From: a virus | Length of the DNA stretch: 25,629 nt | Virus record (IMG/VR): IMGVR_UViG_3300042898_005872 | Location: 1-25,629 of that record | Direction: 5' to 3' (one strand) | Shown here: positions 13,558-21,273 of the stretch, piece by piece | Numbering within the stretch: position 1 is the first letter of the stretch | How the letters are laid out: each line of letters starts with the position of its first letter | Notes under the pieces: model-generated | Databases searched by the model: none | Told to the model about the DNA's origin: nothing | Seen by the model: only the letters and a program-made list of their open reading frames with translations | Program-made: the position numbers and the translations under genes

Positions 13558-14271
13558 ATGTATACTTTAAATTTTATTCAAAAGTGTTTATTTTTTGATA
13601 TTGAAACTACGTCTCGTTTTAAAACCTTTGAGGAATTCAGAATTAATGAATATGAAATTTCTAAGATCTGGACAGACAAATGTTTAGAACATGCTAAATA
13701 TAAAGATAATCCAGAAAAAAGCTATGAAGAATCTGCATCTTTATATCCTGAATATGGAAAAGTTGTTTGTATTTCTTATGGTTATTTTTGTACAACAGAT
13801 AACAAGTGGAAAGTAGAATCTTTAAGTGATAATAATTCGAATGAATGTAACTTGTTAAAGTCTTTTGCTAAAATAATAAATACAAGATTTTATCATCATA
13901 TTTTAGCAGGATTCAACATTAAAAAATTCGATGTACCTTTTTTGTACAGAAGAATGTTAGTTCATAAAATTTTGCCCCCCACACAGTTTGATACATGGGA
14001 TAAAAAACCTTGGGATATTATTTCATTAGACTTGTATAGAGTTTGGAGTGAACTTTATACAATTAACAGTATGTGTAGTTTTGATTTGATTTGTCATTTA
14101 ATGGGTGTTGAATCTCCAAAAAATGGGAACGTAAGAGGATCTAATGTTGGTGAATTTTATTTTAATGGTAATATAGATGATATCGTTAAATATTGTAGAA
14201 AAGATGTACAAGCTTCAATAAAATTGGCTATGAATTTAGCTCATGAGAAGCTTGATGAAATTGTTAACTGA
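13558..14271 (+). CDS. Stand-alone 3'-5' exonuclease, PolB proofreading type
   Basis: A DEDDy exonuclease of the RNase H fold, related to the proofreading domain of family B polymerases. Exo I is LFFDIETTS (D14, E16), Exo II is AGFNIKKFDVPFL (N120, D125) and Exo III is YCRKDV (Y212, D216). All four acidic ligands and the Tyr are present, so it should be active. At 237 residues it is just the exonuclease, with no polymerase motifs. The replication operon on the other strand encodes a polymerase fragment without this domain, so this protein probably supplies proofreading in trans. A repair nuclease is the alternative. It converges with the next gene with an 8-base overlap of the 3' ends. Confidence 0.82.
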   Translation: MYTLNFIQKCLFFDIETTSRFKTFEEFRINEYEISKIWTDKCLEHAKYKDNPEKSYEESASLYPEYGKVVCISYGYFCTTDNKWKVESLSDNNSNECNLLKSFAKIINTRFYHHILAGFNIKKFDVPFLYRRMLVHKILPPTQFDTWDKKPWDIISLDLYRVWSELYTINSMCSFDLICHLMGVESPKNGNVRGSNVGEFYFNGNIDDIVKYCRKDVQASIKLAMNLAHEKLDEIVN

Positions 14272-15052
14272 TTTCATCGAATAAGTCTTTAAACGTTGGT
14301 ATTTCTTCATATCCAGCAAAACTCCATAAATGATTTAGTAAATTTAGTTTACTTGTCTTTAATACTTTATTTGAAGGAAATACTGAAGATGACCTTTCAA
14401 TATATGAATTATTTTTTCTTTTCCAACTTAAGTAATTAAGCAATTCATATTCGGTTTGATTATCTTTAGGAATAATATGATACGTTGAAGAATTAAATTC
14501 TTTATAATTATTTATCAATCCTTCTATTATACTATTTAATGCTTTATTTGTAATATAACTATGTTTATTATCAATTGAACCATAGTATACTTTCTCATCT
14601 AATAATGATTGTTCTAAAAATTTATCATCAAACAAATCATATCGTAATAACCAGGCTCTAGCTCCTTCAATTTCTCCACTTGAACGAGTTTTAGCATATA
14701 GTGTTTTGGGATTATGAGAATCTATTTCAGTCTTGTCCCAATTAGTTTCGCCAAACACTACACCAGATGAAGTAAATATAAATTTTTGATTTGTATATTT
14801 ATTATAAATATAATGAGGCAAATATGAATTAAATATTATCATATCTTCAGCATTATTATTATTTAATTCTAAATCATAGATTACCCATTCTATGCTAGCA
14901 TTCTCTTGAAGGATTTTTTCTATAAATCCATCTATATGATTAACAATATTTAACCCATGTATATTATCTGTAAGAGTAATACATAAACGAATAGAATTTT
15001 TAATAACTCTTTTAGTTTCATTAGAAATAACAAGTATAGAGTTTTCAGTCAT
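14264..15052 (-). CDS. Degenerate SDR / sugar epimerase-like protein
   Basis: It looks like an RmlD/GalE-type extended SDR. WVIYDLELNNNNAEDMIIFN corresponds to the strand and helix after the cofactor site. KFIFTSSGVVFGE (about 90-102) carries the TSS..VF strand. Then a P...YAKTRSSGE segment (114-127) matches the usual P...YG.TKL.GE, followed by RAWLLRYDLF. The catalytic YxxxK is changed to YAKTR (Y119, R123), and no GxxGxxG nucleotide motif is visible at the N-terminus. It may be a non-enzymatic relative, or an enzyme using a different cofactor mode. Relatives modify sugars such as rhamnose or surface glycans. At 262 residues it is slightly short. Confidence 0.55.
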   Translation of the reverse strand: MTENSILVISNETKRVIKNSIRLCITLTDNIHGLNIVNHIDGFIEKILQENASIEWVIYDLELNNNNAEDMIIFNSYLPHYIYNKYTNQKFIFTSSGVVFGETNWDKTEIDSHNPKTLYAKTRSSGEIEGARAWLLRYDLFDDKFLEQSLLDEKVYYGSIDNKHSYITNKALNSIIEGLINNYKEFNSSTYHIIPKDNQTEYELLNYLSWKRKNNSYIERSSSVFPSNKVLKTSKLNLLNHLWSFAGYEEIPTFKDLFDEIS

Positions 15053-15119
15053 GGTATATTTAAATCTTAAGTGAAGAAATTTTGTATTAAAAACTTTTTA
15101 TAATTATTGTAAGGGTATT

Positions 15120-15127
15120 CAAATGTA
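15120..15127 (-). promoter_or_regulatory. Candidate Bacteroidetes -7 element before the SDR-like gene
   Basis: CAAATGTA on the + strand reads TACATTTG on the minus strand, an exact TAnnTTTG. It lies 67 bases upstream of the ATG at 15052, in the gap after the preceding minus-strand gene. No -33 match is seen. Confidence 0.33.
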
Positions 15128-15137
15128 TAAGATAACT

Positions 15138-15803
15138 CTATAAATTTTTAGGCATTATAATATCTATTTTATCTTCGGATTCTAATTTTATTTCTTCTTC
15201 TGCTTCAAAAGTTTTCGTACTTTCTTCAAGTTCAGAAGCATTTTTTATAGCCATTAATAGATTTCTAGTACCACGAAATTTTAAAGAGTTAGGATTAACT
15301 CCTTCAGTATCTTCCATAGGCAGTTTTTTCTGTTCAAATAATTCGCTTTTTAATTCTTTATAGTTTTTTTCCAAAACCATAACAGTTTGTAAAAGTTCCT
15401 TTGGCATATTATCTTTTGAACCCAGTAAGGATGCTAAAGCATTATACATTTTAAAATCATCATCTCCAGAATCAATTCTTTCCATTATTTGTATTAAAGC
15501 TACATCACTTATTGCTTTTTTCCATAATATTTCTGATAAAGCAATTGTATCAATATTAAGCCTTTGTTGAACTTTAGGATCTAACATATTTTCAGTTGAA
15601 ACATAAGATTCACAAAATGCTTCTACAATAGGCCTAACAGTATGATTTGTTTCATCTAGTAATTTTCTAAAATCTGTAAAACCTGTTTTTGGTTTAGTTA
15701 CAGTTTGTATTATTTTAGGATCACTTTGTATTTTACCTTGAATATCTTGATTTACTCTTTCAAGTTCTCTTAGAATGTCTAGGTCTTGGTTATTTGAACT
15801 CAT
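15138..15803 (-). CDS. Helical protein, possible small terminase-like subunit
   Basis: A 221-residue, mostly helical protein. The middle (about 85-155: IALSEILWKKAISD, MERIDSGDDDFKMYNALASL, LLQTVMVLEKNYKELKSELF) has the outline of T4 gp16-type small terminases: a helical N-terminal part, a segment in which a residue run is tested against A..L...I, and a long helix ending with K..L. The C-terminus is acidic and unstructured. Small terminases recognise DNA and stimulate the large terminase during packaging. No large terminase is in the window. The similarity is weak and the gene could be another virion or scaffold component. Confidence 0.35.
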   Translation of the reverse strand: MSSNNQDLDILRELERVNQDIQGKIQSDPKIIQTVTKPKTGFTDFRKLLDETNHTVRPIVEAFCESYVSTENMLDPKVQQRLNIDTIALSEILWKKAISDVALIQIMERIDSGDDDFKMYNALASLLGSKDNMPKELLQTVMVLEKNYKELKSELFEQKKLPMEDTEGVNPNSLKFRGTRNLLMAIKNASELEESTKTFEAEEEIKLESEDKIDIIMPKNL

Positions 15804-15839
15804 ATGTATTCCTATTATCTATAATAGAGTTATAGTAAA

Positions 15840-17813
15840 TTATAACAATTTGTTTGGATGACCACCAACGTATGGTAATTTTATTCTTGGTATTGCATTA
15901 TCAATAATAATAGATTGATCTGAATCTGAAACTATTGATTCATTTAAAAACTTAACCATTTTTTCTGGTTCTATAGTTGTTGACATTAGTCTTAAATTTG
16001 TCATCTTTAAATAACTAGCCATGACTTTATATTTAAATGAATGAGATACATCATTAATATCTATATTATTATAAATATATTCATACATAACATCCATATC
16101 TGTAGTACTTGGTGTATTGGTATTTTGATTCCACTTTCTCTTTAATATAGTAAGTGACAGTTGCTTATACTGAGCTGAATAATTAAATACTAAACAATAC
16201 CAAGTATCAAGAGATAAACCTTCAGGAAGTATAAAATTATAAACGTCAGTTCCTACAGTAGCTTTAAAGAATTTATTATCATGACATTCTAATCTAAACC
16301 CTTTATCATTATAAAGACCATCTATAAATATCTTAGGATAATTTTTTCTTACTTTTAAACCAGCATAATTACAATTCCAATCTGGATATGTATTATTTAA
16401 ATAATTTTGAATATCTGTTGATATTTCTACTTTTATTACTAATGATGATACTTTTTCAGTAACTGTTCCATAAAATGTTAATGTCGAATTTGTTTTTGTA
16501 AATGTAACAGTGTCACCAACTTTAGCTCCTGTATCAGCATTCGTTGTAATTGTATATTCTGTACCATATTCTTGTAAAACTGTTACTGAACGAATTAGAG
16601 TAGTTGGATTTCTCAATAAAAACCAACATGTTAACGCTCGTTCGGCTGTTGTATTCCAAGCCACAGGTACTAAGTAATCTATCATAGTTCTTACAATTCC
16701 TTCCGAATCTACTGGAGAAGCACTCAAATCATATCTATAATGTGATATTAAAGTATGATAGTTTATTAAGTCTCTTTCTTCAATTATAAGATTAGGATCT
16801 ATATAATCTCTAACTTTATCTGTTCTTTTTGTAGATACTGTAAACTGCTGAATATTATTTATCTTTTTTAATTCCTGATTCACTTTATCATCAAATAATT
16901 CAGAAGTGCTATTACTTAATTCATCAAGTTCTGCTAAAATCGCTTCATCTTTTAATACATTTGCTTTATCTGCATATTTAATTAAAGAAACTTTATAATA
17001 TAAATCTTTATACATAAAATCTCTATGCTGTGTAGATGAAGCAACTTCATATAAACGATTTGAGATAGGAAGATAGATTATATCTCTTTTTTGTGGTCCT
17101 ACACCTTTCCCGAAGAATGATTCAAAGTATCGTTTATCTATATGGACTTCAAATGGTTCTTCATAATCAATATTAAATGGATTGAAGGCTAACTTCGAAT
17201 CTGGAAATTGATTATTTGGTACTAATATCTTTATACATTTATAATCCTTGGATGATTCATAAATTCCATATTCCTTTAGAATTACATCCAAAGATCGCAT
17301 CTGAGGAGTTACTCGAATATAAGCTGCTTTATGTCCAAAAATTTTATTTACATTATATGATAATTTTCTTTGTAGTTCAACTCCTAAATTTACTGCATAT
17401 GGATCAAAATAAAAATCATTAAGAAATGCGGATCCCCTATGATTTCCTGAAGTATACGCATTAATAGGAGGTTGCAATACGTTATCATCTGTATTTTCTG
17501 GATGTGTAACTATCAATGGACTTATTACATTTATAGTTAGAGGATCCCCTGAAACTAAGGTGTATCTTATTTGAAAATAAATGACTAACTGACTATCTAA
17601 AGATATATTTTCGATATTTGTTGTATTAAGTTCTATCCATGAAGAATATGTTTCTTGATCAAAACTCCAGCGAACTTCTTTTTCTACAATAGTTTCATCT
17701 ACATTGTCATAATCTACATTTTCTTCAAATTGATATAAATCAATTCTTGGTAAATTTGAAATAGTTTGACTGATTATAGTATAATCACCAGGTAATGATA
17801 AATAAGAACTCAT
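15840..17813 (-). CDS. Structural protein with gp14-like neck domain and lectin-like C-terminus
   Basis: 657 residues. About 145-290 follows the T4 gp14 neck pattern: KIFGHKAAYIRVTP..., an extended loop, YFESFFGKGVGPQKRDIIYLP, then NRLYEVAS, a DFMYKDLYYKVSLIKYAD strand pair. This resembles the FG...RP.EGDLIYFP...LFEI..V....PFYQLG..Y..K form of gp14. About 420-450 (AKVGDTVTFTK) is a small barrel-like insert. About 480-640 has LamG/concanavalin-like strands (GFRLECHDNKFFKATVG, LDTWYCLVFNYS, KQLSLTILKRKW). T4 gp14 is about 256 residues, so this is much enlarged. The lectin-like part may decorate the neck or bind glycans. It is transcribed opposite to the gp13-like gene. Confidence 0.5.
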   Translation of the reverse strand: MSSYLSLPGDYTIISQTISNLPRIDLYQFEENVDYDNVDETIVEKEVRWSFDQETYSSWIELNTTNIENISLDSQLVIYFQIRYTLVSGDPLTINVISPLIVTHPENTDDNVLQPPINAYTSGNHRGSAFLNDFYFDPYAVNLGVELQRKLSYNVNKIFGHKAAYIRVTPQMRSLDVILKEYGIYESSKDYKCIKILVPNNQFPDSKLAFNPFNIDYEEPFEVHIDKRYFESFFGKGVGPQKRDIIYLPISNRLYEVASSTQHRDFMYKDLYYKVSLIKYADKANVLKDEAILAELDELSNSTSELFDDKVNQELKKINNIQQFTVSTKRTDKVRDYIDPNLIIEERDLINYHTLISHYRYDLSASPVDSEGIVRTMIDYLVPVAWNTTAERALTCWFLLRNPTTLIRSVTVLQEYGTEYTITTNADTGAKVGDTVTFTKTNSTLTFYGTVTEKVSSLVIKVEISTDIQNYLNNTYPDWNCNYAGLKVRKNYPKIFIDGLYNDKGFRLECHDNKFFKATVGTDVYNFILPEGLSLDTWYCLVFNYSAQYKQLSLTILKRKWNQNTNTPSTTDMDVMYEYIYNNIDINDVSHSFKYKVMASYLKMTNLRLMSTTIEPEKMVKFLNESIVSDSDQSIIIDNAIPRIKLPYVGGHPNKLL

Positions 17814-17895
17814 GTACTAATTGTTAAATATTAAATTATATATATTCTTGTTTTTATTGAAGATATACATATTATATTTTTATTATGAATTATAA

Positions 17896-18354
17896 TTAAA
17901 ATAACCTACCAATTTTTTTGGTTTTAAAAATATCAAATTCTACATTTAATTCATTTAGTAGCTCTTCTTTAAATTTAATTGGAATTGCATTAAAAAATTG
18001 TGATAAATTAATTTTTAATATTTCAGCAGTTTTATCTATTAATTCTACTCTAGACCATTCCATTGTATTTGTATTTGTATGAACTATAATATAAAGTTCA
18101 GATATATTATTTTTTGGAAATTTTCTTTGTTCTATTAAAAAATGTGCAAATTCTGATTGTTCTATAATAGAAACTATATGGTTTTCCAACCTTGATTTTC
18201 TATCATATTCATGTGGATTTTTACAATGATCTAAATATTGATCTATAAAAATTTCATCGATAGTATTATTTTGTGTAGCTATAAATTCAATGTTATTTTG
18301 ATTATAGTCATTATCTAAAATTTTATCGCCTCTTTTGTAACGAGAATTACTCAT
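17896..18354 (-). CDS. Hypothetical protein after the helicase gene
   Basis: A 152-residue mixed alpha/beta protein. The start is polar (MSNSRYKRGDKILDNDYNQN), the middle has a strand ELYIIVHTNTNTMEW, and the end is basic (KTKKIGRLF). It lies 15 bases downstream of the helicase stop, so it is probably the last gene of the replication transcript. No motif is recognised. By position a replication accessory role (loader, primase partner or ssDNA-binding partner) is possible, without sequence support. Confidence 0.5.
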   Translation of the reverse strand: MSNSRYKRGDKILDNDYNQNNIEFIATQNNTIDEIFIDQYLDHCKNPHEYDRKSRLENHIVSIIEQSEFAHFLIEQRKFPKNNISELYIIVHTNTNTMEWSRVELIDKTAEILKINLSQFFNAIPIKFKEELLNELNVEFDIFKTKKIGRLF

Positions 18355-18369
18355 ATTTTTTTGTTTTTT

Positions 18370-19689
18370 TTATTCGATATCTTGTGTTATTGGTGAATCT
18401 TGATCTTCATCAATTTTCATATAATTGTACTTTACATTAAATTTCTTTCGATAATTTTTTGCTTGTGCATGTCTTGTCAAAAGTGCTTTAATAATATAGC
18501 TATTTTCACTATACATAAGTGGATCTTGAATAATTGCACCCATAAAATCCACAGTATGTGCTAATGATGAACCTTCTGCAATATTTGTAATATTAATATT
18601 ACTTGAAGCAAAGGCTCCTCTATTTACCTGCATTGCTGTAACAATGCACCATTTTTGTTTCTGTCCCATAGCTCTTAAATCTTCTGATACATGCTTAATT
18701 TTCATATATGTATTTTCAGAATTTGGAATTCTCCAATTCTTGACGATACCTATGTAGTCGATAATTACAACATCAAATTTAATTCCATGTACCTCTTGTT
18801 CCTTTTTTAAATATGACTCGAAATCGGGAACAGATGCTGTAGACATCGGAAACTCTTTAACGAATAATTGTCCAGGAACTATAAATTCAGTTGTAGAATT
18901 TTCATATTTAAAGTCTTTAAGTTTTGTCTTCATTTCAATAGGATCTTCAGCTGATACAGAATATTGATCCATTGAAAGATTAAGAAGATTAGCACCACAT
19001 CTTTGTGTAATCTCAAAATCTTGTAATTCTAAAGTTATATAGCAAACATTATGACCATTTCTAACTGCATTACAAGCTAGATTCACAAGCCAAACGCTTT
19101 TACCCACCTTAGGCTCTCCAAGTAGTACTACGAGGTTACCATACCCATACCCACCACCTAAAACAGCATCCAAGAAAGGATAACCAGTAGTAAAACGTTC
19201 AATCCTTTTAGATTTATGAGATTCAGCATTGTAAAAGTCCAAACCTCCATTAAAATCTAAACTCATAGATTCGTTTTCTAACAAAAGCTTTTTTATCGTG
19301 TAAACAAAATCGTTTACATTTTCAGTATTTACTTCTGTCGTTTGAGCATATTCAACACCACTTTCTAAAGCAATCATAATGTTCCTATATTCTAGGAATG
19401 TATGAAAGTTATTTTTTAACCATTCTTGATCATATTCATTTATATCTACATCAAAAATAGAATCAACTGCTTCTGTACTTACTTTATCTGTTAGTTTCTT
19501 TTCAACTAATAAATGCTCAAATTGTTTTTTACTAGGAATTTTATTAAATCTTTCAAAAAACTTTTTTACAATAGAGAATATTCTTTGATACTCTTTAATT
19601 CTAAAAAAATCTACTTTAATCTTATGTAGATAATCAGGATTTTCTAATGTATATTTAAGATACAAACGCTCAAATTGAGTTGATTCCAT
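18370..19689 (-). CDS. Replicative DnaB/gp41-like helicase
   Basis: A hexameric RecA-fold helicase that unwinds DNA at the fork. At 439 residues it is close to T4 gp41. The N-terminal helical domain is about 1-145. The ATPase has Walker A GEPKVGKS (191-198), a TLELQ segment (about 219-223, the E of H1a), Walker B VVIIDY (307-312, D311) and TAMQVNR (351-357, the Q/R of the H4 region). RHAQAKNYRKK (about 411-421) is the Arg-rich end typical of DnaB helicases. It is in the same operon as clamp, polymerase and UvsX. No primase is visible nearby. Confidence 0.88.
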   Translation of the reverse strand: MESTQFERLYLKYTLENPDYLHKIKVDFFRIKEYQRIFSIVKKFFERFNKIPSKKQFEHLLVEKKLTDKVSTEAVDSIFDVDINEYDQEWLKNNFHTFLEYRNIMIALESGVEYAQTTEVNTENVNDFVYTIKKLLLENESMSLDFNGGLDFYNAESHKSKRIERFTTGYPFLDAVLGGGYGYGNLVVLLGEPKVGKSVWLVNLACNAVRNGHNVCYITLELQDFEITQRCGANLLNLSMDQYSVSAEDPIEMKTKLKDFKYENSTTEFIVPGQLFVKEFPMSTASVPDFESYLKKEQEVHGIKFDVVIIDYIGIVKNWRIPNSENTYMKIKHVSEDLRAMGQKQKWCIVTAMQVNRGAFASSNINITNIAEGSSLAHTVDFMGAIIQDPLMYSENSYIIKALLTRHAQAKNYRKKFNVKYNYMKIDEDQDSPITQDIE

Positions 19690-19697
19690 TTTTATTT

Positions 19698-19976
19698 TTA
19701 TTCCCAGCCATGTTTGAGCAAAATAAATGTTGTTTCATTTTCTTGCTGTAAAAATTGTTTTTTTAATAATTCATTTAATATTAATTGTAATTTTTCTTCA
19801 TCTTGCAAAACTATTTCTAATAGTTTTGATTTAGAAATTTTATTTTTTTCTTTGTACTCTAGATAACGAGCTATTTCATATAGAACGTCCTCTGAGCATG
19901 GCCAAGAATCCATTTTTTTATAGACTTTAAGTTCATACTTTAATTTAAGCTTTTTTGGGTCTATATTGATTCCCAT
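19698..19976 (-). CDS. Small winged-helix-like protein between uvsX and helicase genes
   Basis: A 92-residue protein. Residues about 25-80 (SEDVLYEIARYLEYKE, ISKSKLLEIVLQDEEKL, LILNELLKKQFLQQE, TTFILLKHG) have the helix-helix-helix-strand-strand order of a winged helix. It starts two bases after the uvsX stop and ends 8 bases before the helicase start, tightly inside the operon. A DNA-binding helicase loader or regulator is an attractive guess, but nothing in the sequence proves it; it does not resemble T4 gp59. Confidence 0.5.
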   Translation of the reverse strand: MGINIDPKKLKLKYELKVYKKMDSWPCSEDVLYEIARYLEYKEKNKISKSKLLEIVLQDEEKLQLILNELLKKQFLQQENETTFILLKHGWE

Positions 19977-19978
19977 AA

Positions 19979-21265
19979 TTACTCTTTATCCTCATCACTT
20001 CCTGATGGTAAATCCATTCCTTCAAGATCCTCATCTAAAACTGTAAACTCATCATCATTTAAAGATTCTGGTAATAAAAATAGTTTACCCATTTTTTCAT
20101 TGAGAGCATTTAACACTTCAGGAGTAAATACTTCTTTTGTTAGTAGTTCTTTCGCTGAACGTATATTTTTACCTAAATGTCTAACCGCATATGTTTTTGC
20201 TGCATCATCAGCTACAAATTCTATTTCATTAGTTTCTATTTCATCAAACTTTGGTTTACCTCTATAGATTACTTGAGTCCCACTTTCATCCAATACAGGT
20301 TTTTTTTCTATCTTTTTAGTAAGTGTACCTCTTTGTATACCACAGGTTTCCCAATCTACAAAATTCTCAAGGTAAATATATCTATTCATACCTGAAAAAA
20401 AGTTAATATGAAATTTAATAGGTATAGGTCTTGTAAAACGTGACTTCTCTAATTTAGAAGTTACGATGATACCACTTTGACTCATATTAGCGTCTTTAGA
20501 CTGTTTTGTTTCTTCTTTTAATTTAGCCTTTGTCAAAATAATATTTACTGATGGATTATATTGTACTCCACTTCCTCCTGCTATTTTATCAGTTGGTACA
20601 TAAGCGGTTGTATCTGTATATGTGTGGTTAACAAATAAAATTGGAACATTTAACTTTCCAGAGGGAACTGTAATGGTTCTAAAAAGAGATTTGATTTCTG
20701 AAGGTCTAGTCATATCCCTTTTATGATCTCCAGTTTTAGAATCATTATCTTCTTTGGCTGTCTTTAAATTACCTATAGAATCTATAATAATCAAAAATTT
20801 GCCTGGATCTTTTTTTTCTTTAATAGCATCTTTCATTGCTTCAAAAATTTCTACAATTTGATGCTTAACATTATGTATTACATCTTCTGGAATTAAAGTA
20901 AATTCTTTTGTATTTACTCCAAATTTAGAAACATGATTTTCATCTATAGCAAATTCAGTATCAAAATATAAAATATGGTAACCAATTTTTTGAGCTTCTC
21001 TTGCCATATTTAGAGCTAAATAAGTTTTTCCTGTTCCTGATGGTCCGCTGATACCTATAATCCTATTTGAAGGTATACCTCTAAAAAGGGATCCTGAAAT
21101 TTGACAATTAAAAGCATAATTTCCTGTTGGTATCCATTCTTTTATTTCTCCAAATGCAGATTCACAAATTAAAGCTGCATCTGGATTTACTTTTTTTAGT
21201 CTAGATAATATTGACCCTTTTGCAGATTTTGCTAAATCTTGATTCTTATCGTTTTGCTTTGCCAT
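19979..21265 (-). CDS. uvsX: UvsX/RecA-like recombinase
   Basis: It forms filaments on ssDNA and drives strand exchange for recombination-dependent replication and repair. Walker A GPSGTGKT (about 74-81), FDTE with the catalytic Glu (about 104), Walker B LIIIDS (about 158-163) and the VNHTYTDT switch strand (about 213-220) fit RecA/UvsX. A very acidic C-terminal tail (DLEGMDLPSGSDEDKE and before) is typical of UvsX and RecA. The start is set at ATG 21265 instead of the upstream TTG at 21277, which overlaps the polymerase stop. The ATG follows an A-rich leader and leaves an 8-base gap. Length of 428 is slightly above T4 UvsX. Confidence 0.9.
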   Translation of the reverse strand: MAKQNDKNQDLAKSAKGSILSRLKKVNPDAALICESAFGEIKEWIPTGNYAFNCQISGSLFRGIPSNRIIGISGPSGTGKTYLALNMAREAQKIGYHILYFDTEFAIDENHVSKFGVNTKEFTLIPEDVIHNVKHQIVEIFEAMKDAIKEKKDPGKFLIIIDSIGNLKTAKEDNDSKTGDHKRDMTRPSEIKSLFRTITVPSGKLNVPILFVNHTYTDTTAYVPTDKIAGGSGVQYNPSVNIILTKAKLKEETKQSKDANMSQSGIIVTSKLEKSRFTRPIPIKFHINFFSGMNRYIYLENFVDWETCGIQRGTLTKKIEKKPVLDESGTQVIYRGKPKFDEIETNEIEFVADDAAKTYAVRHLGKNIRSAKELLTKEVFTPEVLNALNEKMGKLFLLPESLNDDEFTVLDEDLEGMDLPSGSDEDKE

Positions 21266-21273
21266 GTTTTTCT

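Noticed and set aside
17216-17422. Plus-strand 68-residue open frame; likewise 20177-20395 (+), 24131-24331 (-), 12049-12255 (-), 9305-9493 (-) and 6400-6594 (+)
   Set aside because: All lie antisense to, or in another frame of, well-supported genes and show no coding signal of their own.
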